Origin: Physocladia obscura
Lineage: Eukaryota; Chytridiomycota; Chytridiomycetes; Chytridiales; Chytriomycetaceae
Direction: 5' to 3'
DNA length: 17,314 nucleotides
Assembly (NCBI GenBank): GCA_027596945.1
Contig: JADGJH010000530.1
Span: forward strand, 1-17,314
Every line of letters starts with the position of its first letter. Positions within the stretch are counted from its first letter, which is position 1. Below, one piece after another: positions 9,100-17,314 of this stretch. Made by a program: the position numbers and the translations under genes. The notes under the pieces were generated by a model that saw only the letters and a list, made by a program, of their open reading frames with translations, had not been told where the DNA came from and ran no database searches.

Positions 9100-10400
9100 A
9101 TGGGACAGAAAGCGTATCCCCATCGAGGAGAATTTGCCGAGCCGCCTGTACAAATCACGACCGCATCTCAGTTTGTGATTCAGTGCGGGGGCGAAGTGAT
9201 TGGCTGCAAATGTGGCGCAGGAGATCCGAGTATTTCGAATCCCGCTGTATCCCCAAACGCATATTTCGACGAATCACAGCTTCTGGCTGATCTGAAGCCG
9301 TCCGGCACTCACGCCATCTTGACTGGCTCTGTGCAGCTCAAGTTCGAGCCGAAGCTGCGTGACCCTGCTGAAGGTGTACTATTTGCGTTGTCCTGTTTCA
9401 TGCATCTCAACCTTCTATCAACTTTGATATAGTAAGCCCAACACTCGAAGTTTCCTTCACAGGCCGCGAACATCTCGATCTCACGACTACCACCAATGTT
9501 ACCAAAGCTCTCGCAGCATCGAATGGTCCGCAAACCACAACAATATTTCTCAAACTCATTCAGCGCCAGCCGTGGAAGCAACGAAACTCTGAAACAATTT
9601 CCTATGATTTTGCCTTTTGCGTGCCTCTGAATATTCCGCCGTCTGCAACACCTGACCACGGGACCATCGATTACCGTATTGAAGCACGGTTCCAACTTCC
9701 TGAGAAAGAAGAAGGTGGATATGATGAACTGGTTTCCCAGAAACGTATTGAAGTTGTTCGCGCGCATTTCAGCCCTGATATGGCAATTGGGCCACCGGTC
9801 GAACAAATTTTGATTTTACAACCGCTGAGTGACGAAAAACGCGACCGTGTGTTCAGAGTCAGACTCATTTCCCCTGAATTTGCATTTTTGGACAGCGGAA
9901 AAATCGACGTGATTGTTTTTTTGGCGTCATTGAACCCCGAAAGCGTCAACCTCATCCATAACGTGAAATCTCTGGTTGTTGGCATTGAAGAGCGTCGTCG
10001 TTACATTTGGTTTGGTATCAATGCCGATGGGCAGAAAGTTCGGCGATCTAGAGTTGAGATACAAGAGATTGGGAGCCAGGTTTTCACGGATGTTAAACAA
10101 ATTCAGACACGGCAGGCTGTTGTTGGTGTCAAGTTTGGGAATGGAGTTGCTGGCGTTGGCAGTAGTGGAGGTATTCCTATCATCCTACATCCAACGTTCA
10201 GTGGTGGTCAGATTTTTGTGACGCATCATATTGTGGTTAGAGTTTTATATGGCGATAATCCAGTTGACGCCGCAAAATCCAGCGTTGGATTACGCGGAAT
10301 GTTCACAAAACTAACAGTTAATGTTGGAGCTTCTGGGATCCTTAATCATGAAGAAAGTGTTGAAGTTCCAATCGTTTTGCGAACTGGTGTGTTTAGCTGA
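9100..10400 (+). CDS. Arrestin-like (alpha-arrestin type) protein
   Basis: Exons are 9100-9373 and 9463-10400, giving 403 residues. The intron 9374-9462 (GTGTAC..TTCACAG, 89 bp) splits a Gly codon. Arrestin-fold proteins are two beta-sandwich domains that act as adaptors, often recruiting ubiquitin ligases or trafficking factors to membrane proteins. The assignment rests on the pattern around residues 130-165 (ISYDFAFCVPLNIPPS, then GTIDYRIEARFQLP), matching the arrestin N-domain F-x-F...LPPS...G-x-I-x-Y strand pair. A second domain follows, running from KRDRVFRVRLISPEF through a run of beta strands to PTFSGGQIFVTHHIVVRV near the end. No PPxY ubiquitin-ligase motif was noticed. The first in-frame ATG is 9100. 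Upstream TTG codons at 9084 and 9094 are not credible eukaryotic starts. AATAAA lies at 10407-10412, just after the stop. Confidence 0.7.
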
Positions 10401-10877
10401 ATAGAAAATAAACTGCAGTTAAGACTTGAAATTAAGTTGTTTGATTAAGGACAATAGGAAAGTGAACAACAAGGGTGGTAACTAACGAGTAAACCCAGTT
10501 CGCTGCTAGAGTTCCCTTCCCCATGCCGATTTTACCGATTTTTTGGCAAAAGGATTCCATGAGTCTGTACATCGCTCAAAAGGTGAGCGACAAAGTGATA
10601 ATTCAACACATTATCAAAGTTGGATGTTTCCACCATTATCCACACTAAAGAGTTAAAATAAAACTTTTTTCGCACACTCAAAGACTGTCGTGGGAGTGTG
10701 ATGGGGAGTGGGATGCCCAATAAACAACATCACTTTTATTTATAAATATCGAAGATTTCAACGAGAAACTCTGAATAGTAAAAAAATCATGGTCAAAAAA
10801 TGAATAAATACGATGGTTAAACGAGGTTAATATTTTATGAACAAAATACTGGTGGATTTAGAAAAAATAGTCATACA
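10401..10877. other. Convergent 3' spacer between the arrestin-like and carrier genes
   Basis: The spacer lies between the 3' ends of convergent genes and should hold both terminators. AATAAA at 10407-10412 fits the plus-strand gene, and TTTATT near 10736 could serve the minus-strand gene. A 41-codon plus-strand frame (10523-10648) starts with ATG but has no recognisable features and is not called a gene. Confidence 0.5.
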
Positions 10878-12093
10878 TCACCAAACTTGGTGCATAACTT
10901 CCAATCCAGCTGCACGTCCCATAAATCCAGCAGCATTAGCTGGAAAAGCTCTAAGCAAAGCTGGGCCAAGACCTTTAAACAATGCACTTGGCCCTTCCGC
11001 TCGGACCATTTTCAACCCACAGTCTATAAAACCCTTATATGTGCCTGGTGGAGCGGCTTGAATGCGAGACTTAATAACATCAGGAGGAATAGCAATTGAC
11101 CACATTGCGACACCCGACATTCCTAATTTTTTATTCCATTATTAGTAGTATTATATTTTAGTTTTCAAATAGCTGTCGTTTACCTCCAGCAAACAACGTA
11201 GCTCCAACAGAAATATTTTGACCTTCCTTCTTTAACAATCTATAAAAAAATTCATACGCTACAAAGTAAGCAGCAGACCCTGGAATGTCTCTGGCCATAG
11301 TGGCAATAGTTCCTCGGTATAATCCTCCGAGTCCACCTGATTCCATTCAAACATCAGTTTTTCTCAAAATCGCGTTTTCTTAGAATCGCATACCTTCTTT
11401 GAAAACGCCAACTCCAGCATCCACCATACCCTTATATTTAACTCCACCCTTAACTTGATCTTGTGTTTGAAGAATAACTTTGACGCGTTCCATTGGGGTT
11501 GCGATGATGGTGGTAACAAAACCCGAGAAACCACCGGCAAAAGCAAATTCGAGCATATTCATGTCTTTCGATTTTCTACTTGGAGTACCTGCAAAGACTA
11601 TACGCTGTCCGAGATCGTACGACTAAAACATAGAATGTTTTCAGTTTTTGCAAAATACAAAGAAGGGACGCGGTTATACCCAGAAACTCAAGGCCCACAT
11701 TGGCGTGACTCCGATTAGCGGCGCTGAAACTCCGCGATACAATGCGCGAAGACCATCTTTTGCCTGGAGTAGTGTTACTGTAAATAAAATATAAAATAAA
11801 ACTTACAATCGTTTTCCTGAAGCAATCAGCCATTCCAGAATATTGCCCCGGAGCTGCAGTTTGCATACGTACTTTTAAGGTATCGAAAGGCTGTTTATTC
11901 AGCATGGTATCAGTATAGAAAACAACGAGAAAAGGAAACGCTTTCCTGTCCGACAAGCACGTTCGCGATGCCTCCGCAACCGCCACCAAGAAAAGCCTAC
12001 GCACGCAGATGATATAAAAGTACATTAGAAGCAATATAGAAAAAAAAAAAAACACACCTTGGTTTGGTCTACTTCTCTTTTCTTTTCTCCCAT
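10878..12093 (-). CDS. Mitochondrial carnitine/acylcarnitine carrier (SLC25A20/CRC1-like)
   Basis: This inner-membrane carrier exchanges acylcarnitines for carnitine, feeding fatty-acid oxidation. Seven exons were placed: 12093-12058, 11996-11946, 11890-11807, 11763-11680, 11622-11394, 11336-11184 and 11122-10878, giving about 293 residues (the human protein has 301). The three carrier signatures are all present: PFDTLK (30-35), PMERVK (128-133) and PPDVIK (225-230). RGVSAPLIGVTPMWALSFW, DIPGSAAYFVAYE and ALLRAFPANAAGF are typical of the carnitine carrier branch. Introns are 43-61 bp and all GT-AG except intron 2, whose best in-register boundary begins GA (see separate entry). The start at 12093 gives a 12-residue Lys-rich leader before the first helix. 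Most open frames seen here without splicing are single exons with read-through tails. An ornithine or related carrier is less likely, given the signature segments. Confidence 0.9.
11891..11945 (-). other. Carrier intron 2 with apparent GA-AG ends
   Basis: To keep the conserved Gly-Gln directly before PFDTLK, the exon must end at 11946 (...GGACAG), and the intron would then start GAAAGC and end AACAG, 55 bp. A canonical alternative starts GTTTCC at 11939 (49 bp) and keeps the frame, but inserts Glu-Ser in the middle of helix 1. ACAG occurs at both boundaries, so the junction could also slide by up to four bases. If unspliced, the frame hits a stop within the intron. Confidence 0.6.
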
Positions 12094-12660
12094 CTTTTCT
12101 GGTTGAAAAGCCAAATTCACAAAATTTTGCGAACAGCAACCAGCAACTCATGGGGTTTTTGTTTTGGGCCATTTGTCATTAGGTTAATTAAAATACGGTA
12201 CACTCGTCAAAGCCACAGAAACCTTTTTGCCATGCGGAATATTGCCTTAATTTTAGATACTATCGCTGTAAATTTGTTCAATGTATTTGCTATACTTTAT
12301 ACCATATCAACCTAGTTGTAGTATCCTCATATTGATCCCCATGCCATCTGTGGCCACGTACTCTCCAGCCACTCATATACCATTTATACTGTAATTGTAT
12401 TGCTTCTACCGTTATTATTATTGTATTATGTTTGTTATATCTGCATATTTGAGAGAGAGATAAAATGGAAATGGTTCGAAAAGAATTCTTTGACTGCTGA
12501 TGCATGAACACCACAATTGTTTTTCATATGTGCCAATCTCCAAATTTCCTGATTCCGTTGTTCAGCTGAAAAAAGCACTGTCCGAGTTTCCTGCATAGGC
12601 GATGTTGGCTTTTTTCCACAATAGCGTAGCAAGAGTGCCACTCATCATTTGCTGTCATCG

Positions 12661-12916
12661 ATGCCATCTAATGTAGGTGCTTTGTTTGCTGTTGTTTCTT
12701 CGCCTTCAGCTTTGGGAAAAATTTCATGCTCAGATGTCACTTGAACAATGTGAAATGAGCGAGATTCGGGGTGTTCTGACAGAAACGCAAACATGGCTCG
12801 GTGACGGATTTGGTTGTGTTACTGATAATGTCAGTTTGATCAGTCGCGACCAAACAACCAAACTGACTGATTCCGTGTCGATGTTGTCAAATTTGAAAAA
12901 ACGAATTGGCATTTAA
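12661..12916 (+). CDS. Possible small coiled-coil protein, 72 residues
   Basis: A two-exon model joins 12661-12672 to 12710-12916 across a 37-bp intron (GTAGGT..CTTCAG with a pyrimidine-rich end). A one-exon alternative starts at ATG 12734 and gives 60 residues. The product is hydrophilic and looks helical: LWEKFHAQMSLEQCEMSEI near the start, and spaced hydrophobics ending LTDSVSMLSNLKKRIGI. The general look suits a small subunit of a coiled-coil complex such as the BLOC or DASH types, but I cannot match it to any. The 37-bp intron is shorter than the others here (43 bp or more), which counts against the spliced form. Confidence 0.3.
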
Positions 12917-12943
12917 ATACTTGAAAGGGCATCCAGTGGTAGT

Positions 12944-13143
12944 ATGCACAATCCGAAATGTGTCCATTTCCTTCGGGATCAGCTGGAAATCGCATGTCAA
13001 TTACACAGGTAAATTCGCTCTTTTTATTGGAGTAAAATCACGTTGGGTCGATTGGGGTTTTTAGAATCAAAAAAAAAAAAGTAGCGAGCAGCCAGGAAAA
13101 CACAAATACTCAGACCATGTCAGAACAAACACAAAGAGTGTGA
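12944..13143 (+). CDS. Doubtful two-exon small ORF, 47 residues
   Basis: ATG 12944 opens a frame that reaches a good donor (CACAG then GTAAAT at 13009). Splicing to the acceptor at 13063-13064 removes 56 bp, a size typical of this window, and gives a frame ending at TGA 13141-13143. The second exon begins with a run of A that encodes poly-Lys, then Ser, Gln and Thr. It starts 27 bp after the stop of the previous candidate. No family is recognised. It may instead be part of that gene's 3' UTR. Confidence 0.15.
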
Positions 13144-13273
13144 AAATAAGACCAAATAAAAGCACAAACGTCCAGAGTCGATTGTCCTGAGTGTAACCTG
13201 TCTTCGTGTTTGCAAAATTTTTACTCTAAAAATAACTTCGAAAGCAAATCACCTTTTAATTATTAGGGTTGAA

Positions 13274-15115
13274 TTAAAAATCGGGAAACATCCCGTCGTA
13301 AACATTATCTTCACTGGTAAGCGTTATTGTCCCATTTTGCATTGTTATTACTGAACTCTGATCCGTGTAAATGTCAAAGTTTCGGATATCCCCATCGCCA
13401 TCCACACTTGGAACAAACGGAACAGGTACCATCAAGCTTTCCGCATCTTTCCAATTGACTGATCTGAACCACGGATGCGCTTTGATTTCTTTGGCTCCAT
13501 TCATTCCAAGCCGCTTATTTGGCTGACTCTCCAAAATTTTACCCAATAAATCTCGGCCTACGTCTTGAATTTGTGAACTCCATCGTAAATCGTAGTTTAA
13601 AATTCGTTCGTATATTCTGAGTGGTGATTCTGCCTGAAATGGTGAATAACCGGCCATAAGCTCGTAGCATACAGTGCCAAGACTCCACCAATCTGCAGCT
13701 TTGGAATAACCCGTTTTCAAGATGATTTCCGGTGCCATATATGCTGGCGTTCCGCAAAAAGTGACCTGGTTTTATGAACGGATAGCCATTTTATGTTAAT
13801 ACAAATTTAAAATAATTTCTAAATAAAATAAATACAAAATACTCTACCAACCGCGTGGTTTCTTGGGACAACTTTTGCAAAACCAAAGTCAGCAATTTTT
13901 ACATGTCCATGTAGGTCAATCAAAATATTCTGGTGAAAAAATATTGTTTTTAGAAAGTACTACCAAAATAAAAACAACCAAAAAGCATACCTCAGGTTTC
14001 AAATCTCTATATATAACATCTTTTGAATGTATATACTCGAGAGCTAATAGTATTTCCACGGTATAGAATCGGGCAACATGCTCCTGAAACCGCACGTGTT
14101 TTCGAATGTGACTGAACATGTCTCCACCAGGGATATATTCCAGAACCAAATATAAATGCTTTTGATCTTGAAATGTAGTTACTAGCTCGACAATGAATGG
14201 ACTTTTTAACATTGCCAAAATATTTTTTTCGCTCATTACATGTTTAATTTGCTTTGTTTTAACAATATCAGCTTTTCGCAGAGATTTTATGGCATAAGTT
14301 CGTCCAAGTTGACTAGCAGTCATGTTTGCACATTCTTCGTATTTTTGTTCTTTGAATTTTATGACATGTACCCGAGCGAACGCACCTTTTCCGATTTGCT
14401 CTTTGATGTCAAAATCTTGTAGGGAAAAGGTATGAAGTTTCTCTAATAATATGGAATGATTGAGGAGTTCGAAAAATATATAGACAAGAAACGGAAAGAA
14501 AACAGAATGGATTAGGATTGGAAAGATGTTGGGTTATCAACAGAAAATGTACTGACCAGAAGATTTCAATTGGCCATTTGCAACACTGTCTTTCAAATGT
14601 TTTTTAACTCGCAAATTGTTACCAAGAAACGCCGCATTTATTTGCGCTTCTTCCATTTGACTGCCTTCTGTGTTATGTGGCGCTGAAGTTGGACGCTTCG
14701 CGGTAACTCCAAGTCCAGGAACATCAAGGCTACCTTTTGAAGGGCCTGTATTAATTTTCTGATTGCTTTTATTTTTCACACCCAATTTTTGCGCTACGGT
14801 TAGTTTCGAGGAGGATACAGTTTTCGCTGCTGAATTTCCGCCAAGCTTTTTTGCGGCATTGTTTAATGTATTGATTTCGTTCTGAAGAATCGATGGATCG
14901 CGAGCGATTGTTGAAGAACGTGAGCTTGGACAACGCGAACCACCACTAACTGTAATTTTTGGCGCCGCTGATTGTATTTTTGAGTCATAAAGTGCGTTTG
15001 AAGATTTTTTTGAGGTGCTGTTTCGCAATGTATTGTTGTTCACTGGTGGAAGGAGCGATGAGGAAATCACATTATTTTCTTTCATGGCTGTTCCAGGTTT
15101 CTTGAGGTTGAGCAT
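13274..15115 (-). CDS. cAMP-dependent protein kinase (PKA) catalytic subunit-like AGC kinase
   Basis: This Ser/Thr kinase would act downstream of cAMP with a regulatory subunit. Exons are 15115-14557, 14442-13991, 13929-13852 (or to 13843) and 13765-13274, about 526-529 residues. Residues 1-186 are a Ser/Asn/Lys-rich extension of the kind seen in fungal PKA. The kinase domain follows: Gly loop GKGAFARV (204-211), Lys239 in YAIK, YRDLKPEN with Asp333, DFG at 351-353, and activation-loop TFCGTP with Thr365 as the expected phosphosite. MAPE and DWWSLG also fit. The protein ends exactly in FPDF, the C-terminal FxxF that marks PKA. EYIPGGDMFSHIRK and ARFYTVEILLALEYIHS also match PKA most closely. 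Oddities: the third glycine of the loop is Ala, and about 13 extra residues lie between the loop and the Lys. ATG 15115 is the first credible start; a TTG lies nine bases upstream. Confidence 0.9.
13766..13851 (-). other. Kinase intron 3 with two possible donors
   Basis: The acceptor at 13767-13766 is fixed by the frame of TFCGTP. Two donors keep that frame: GTTGGT at 13851 (86-bp intron) and GTATTT at 13842 (77 bp, three more residues, VGR). Both place the join inside the activation loop, so the choice changes loop length by three residues. GTTGGT is the better match to a GTNNGT consensus. Confidence 0.55.
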
Positions 15116-15560
15116 GATTTGCAATGTGGCAAGGTTTGTGTGGAATATGCAGCTTGCAATTTCGCAGGGCAGTATTAAATGAGGCTTTACTGTTCTGGAA
15201 GAACTTCGCTAAAAATGAACTTATTTTTAGATTGAAGTGCAGATTTACTTAAACACGACCAATAATACTAGATTAGCAACTACAAAATTGGTGGGTGAGC
15301 ATCTGGCGCATAAACAGCTAACTTCAATATTAATATTTGTTGACACTCCGATTCCTCGCTTCCGAACACATGCGAAGCTCTAGTAGAGCAGAACGTGAAG
15401 CACCGAATGTCTTGATAAATTAAATAAAATTTTGCTGTTTATTTACTCAATTCTATCGCGTTACCAAATACTAGCAACTCTTGGGAAATCAAATTGACTC
15501 AAAAAAAAAAGAAAAAAAAAAGGTTTTTCTATTTTTGGTTTCATTCGAAAAGAACATAAC
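15116..15560. promoter_or_regulatory. Divergent promoter region between the PKA-like gene and the unknown plus-strand gene
   Basis: The 445-bp spacer lies between two start codons facing away from each other, so it should serve both genes. It is AT-rich, with A-runs near 15500-15520 about 40-60 bp before the plus-strand ATG. No specific regulatory site can be supported. Confidence 0.5.
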
Positions 15561-17288
15561 ATGACCCAAAAAGGTTCTCTACCAGTTCTGAAAAGCAGTA
15601 AAATTGGCGAAGACATCGACATAAAGGTCAATTCCAGTTCAAAAAAGCAAGAACAACAAAAAGCCTTGCAATTGCCACTAAAAAAGATCCTTCAACAACC
15701 ACGGCGAACAAAGAGCATCCAAGATGCTCTCGATCCGAATTTAAGTGAGTTTATCTTGACAAGTACTTCAAAAGACGCCCCAAAAGCGCAACTAGTGACA
15801 AATCCGGAAAAAGTTGATAAAATATCAATCAATTCTGAAAACTCAATTCCCGGCAAAGAAAAAGGAGAGACTTTTTCAACTTCGAAAGATTTTATTACTA
15901 AGTCACAAAGCTTGATGACTCGTCAAATTATTTCAGTCAAAAATTTCGAACCATTTGGTTCCGCATTACCGTCTCCTCAAAATTCACCAGAACCGGCAGT
16001 CAAACAGTTTCAAATCGATGCTCAAAAAAAAAATCAAATTTCCATGAAAATTTTCGACTTGAACAATCTTCCGGTCTCAGAAACAGAGCATACCATTCTT
16101 ACCGATTTGCCACAAAGGCAACTTTCAAGCAAGCATTCAGCAATATCTCTTGGACACGTGAATCTGATTTTCGATCATGATTTTGCTACAGCTTTACAGC
16201 CTTCGCCGGTTTTACAATATTCAAGTCGTAGTCGATTAACCTCTAATCTTCCTCCCTTGGATCCATTGATTCAAAACAAACCGATCAATCTCGCTTTCGC
16301 TTCCAATAACTACAATACATCTACGCCAGTCAAAAGTGTTTCTGGCCCTATTCGCCGCACTGACTCAGAATCATCGTATCAAATTCTTTCAAAAGAATTT
16401 GCGCTGGAGACGAATTCAGTATCAATGCAATTTCAATTGCTCAATCTTGCCGAAAATTCTGGTGAAACAGTGAAAGATATGGTACGAAGTTCGTTGTTTT
16501 TCTCTCTCTGGAACATAAGAATTAACAATAATAGGTTGAGAGACCATCTTCTGCCACAAGTATTAAAGTTGTCTCACAGCTTCAAAATCAACAGTCAAGC
16601 ATTATAGGCAAAAAAGGACTAATTACTCCATTAGTCACCGCTCCGATATTTCTGGGAAACCCAAACAAAAATGTTCTTCCAAAGATTTCAACCCTGGAGT
16701 CAAAAGAGCCAAAAGTGATACTTGTTGTAGAAGATGGTGCTTTTGGTACAAAAGAGCTTGCGCAAAAGAGAGCAGCTGCAGAAAAAAATATTTGGCGCTA
16801 TTCAAAAATGGATGAAACTCGCCGACAAGTCTTTTTCATGAATAGTAAAAGATCATTTGTTCCTTTTATTTTGTTTTATACCACACTGAAAACTGAAAAT
16901 TTTTACTTTCAGGGCTACGTGCAAAAGAGCTTGCTGATAGAACGAGACAAGAGCTGCAAAAAAAATTAAAAAAAGACGAAGAAGAAGAAGATTACTCAGA
17001 AAATTTTCCGACAAATAATTCCAAGCCGGAAAGTAATTTGACAAAGCATTTTAAAAAAATCTGGAATTTATTATTTTTTTTAGTACCACTCGTGGAAAGA
17101 AACTCTGAAGTTGTAAGAAAGCTAGAGCAAAATTCAAAATATACGGAAAACTATGTTAATAGTGTGATTTCAGGTAACAACTTGAAAAAAAAATAATTTA
17201 AATTAAAAAATGTTGGGCAGAAACAACCTCAACAGTTCCTCACACTTTGAAAACTTCATTTATAAAAGGTTTTTTTATTTTTATTTAA
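15561..17288 (+). CDS. Unknown Ser/Thr-rich protein with charged, probably coiled-coil tail; may run past the window
   Basis: I do not recognise this protein. Exons placed by frame are 15561-16481, 16535-16844, 16913-17032, 17084-17173 and 17236 onward, with introns of 53, 68, 51 and 62 bp, all GT-AG. If the last exon is read through, a TAA at 17286-17288 ends a protein of about 498 residues. However, a GT at 17269 could be a further donor, so the gene may continue beyond the window. Residues 1-307 are hydrophilic, low in Gly and rich in Ser, Lys, Gln and Pro, with no domain seen. They include two similar basic-Ser sites, RRTKS and RRTDS. After the first junction (...VKDM joined to VERPSS) comes a helical, charged region: KELAQKRAAAEKNIWRYSK, then AKELADRTRQELQKKLKKDEEEED. 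It is divergent from the PKA-like gene. The ATG at 15561 lies in an AT-rich context (AACATAACATGAC). Confidence 0.6.
17033..17083 (+). other. 51-bp in-frame, stop-free intron candidate
   Basis: The stretch starts GTAATT and ends in a T-run plus TAG, a good acceptor. Its length is a multiple of three with no in-frame stop, so retention would add 17 residues, largely hydrophobic (IWNLLFFLV), to an otherwise charged region. The abrupt change in character supports it being an intron. Confidence 0.65.
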
Positions 17289-17314
17289 TTTTTTATTTTA
17301 TTGGAATATAAAGT

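Larger units (their letters stand above)
12094..13273. other. Spacer between two minus-strand genes, with weak small-gene candidates
   Basis: The left part (12094-12434) should hold the promoter of the carrier gene and shows no clear element. GAGAGAGA lies near 12451. A minus-strand frame at 12641-12435 (first ATG at 12596, 53 codons) looks moderately protein-like but has no recognised family or splice partners. The plus-strand candidates at 12661-12916 and 12944-13143 are listed separately. CpG content is ordinary. Confidence 0.4.

Noticed and set aside
10523..10648. 41-codon plus-strand ATG frame with an internal GTGAGC that could be a donor
   Set aside because: It is too short, has no recognisable motif, and any splice leads straight to a stop. 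It lies in a convergent 3' spacer.
12435..12641. Minus-strand frame of 53-68 codons with moderately protein-like content
   Set aside because: No family, no convincing upstream exon, and its upstream end abuts the start of another weak candidate on the opposite strand. Noted in the spacer entry only.
7906..15115. Possible metabolic or secondary-metabolite gene cluster
   Set aside because: The genes are unrelated housekeeping and signalling types on both strands, with no shared pathway.
1..17314. CRISPR arrays, tRNA or rRNA genes, bacterial operon signals
   Set aside because: None seen. The introns and gene structure are eukaryotic, and no cloverleaf or repeat-spacer pattern was recognised by eye.

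Overview
The window is eukaryotic nuclear DNA. Genes on both strands are broken by short introns (about 43-114 bp, mostly GT-AG), intergenic DNA is AT-rich, and there are no operons or Shine-Dalgarno sites. Three things point to a fungus: a GT32/OCH1-type glycosyltransferase, a CRC1-like carnitine carrier, and a PKA catalytic subunit with a long Ser/Asn-rich N-terminus. My best guess is an early-diverging (zoosporic) fungus, but another unicellular opisthokont cannot be excluded from the sequence alone.

Layout. 1-~900: gene-free and almost without CpG. 1244-2226 (+): TB2/DP1/HVA22 (REEP/Yop1) membrane-shaping protein, 3 exons. 2301-3701 (+): DUF676 serine lipase/esterase, 1 exon. ~3890-6435: gene-free, strongly CpG-depleted, with scraps of broken minus-strand reading frame. 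6576-7235 (-): unknown protein carrying a duplicated SGFF-ending motif. 7906-8984 (+): GT32 glycosyltransferase, 2 exons. 9100-10400 (+): arrestin-like protein, 2 exons. 10878-12093 (-): mitochondrial carnitine/acylcarnitine carrier, 7 exons, one intron with an anomalous 5' end. 12661-13143 (+): one or two doubtful small genes. 13274-15115 (-): PKA-type AGC kinase, 4 exons. 15561 to beyond ~17288 (+): unknown Ser/Thr-rich protein with a charged, probably coiled-coil tail, at least 5 exons.

The genes look like ordinary housekeeping and signalling functions that happen to be neighbours: ER shaping, lipid hydrolysis, Golgi glycosylation, protein trafficking, mitochondrial acyl transport and cAMP signalling. 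I see no sign that they form a pathway cluster. The main non-genic signal is the contrast between the two nearly CpG-free blocks and the CpG-containing genes and other spacers. This is the pattern expected of old, cytosine-methylated transposable-element DNA decaying by deamination. No clearly new biological system was found.

Exon limits were worked out by hand from splice consensus, reading frame and remembered family motifs. No search was run, and CpG counts were made by eye.
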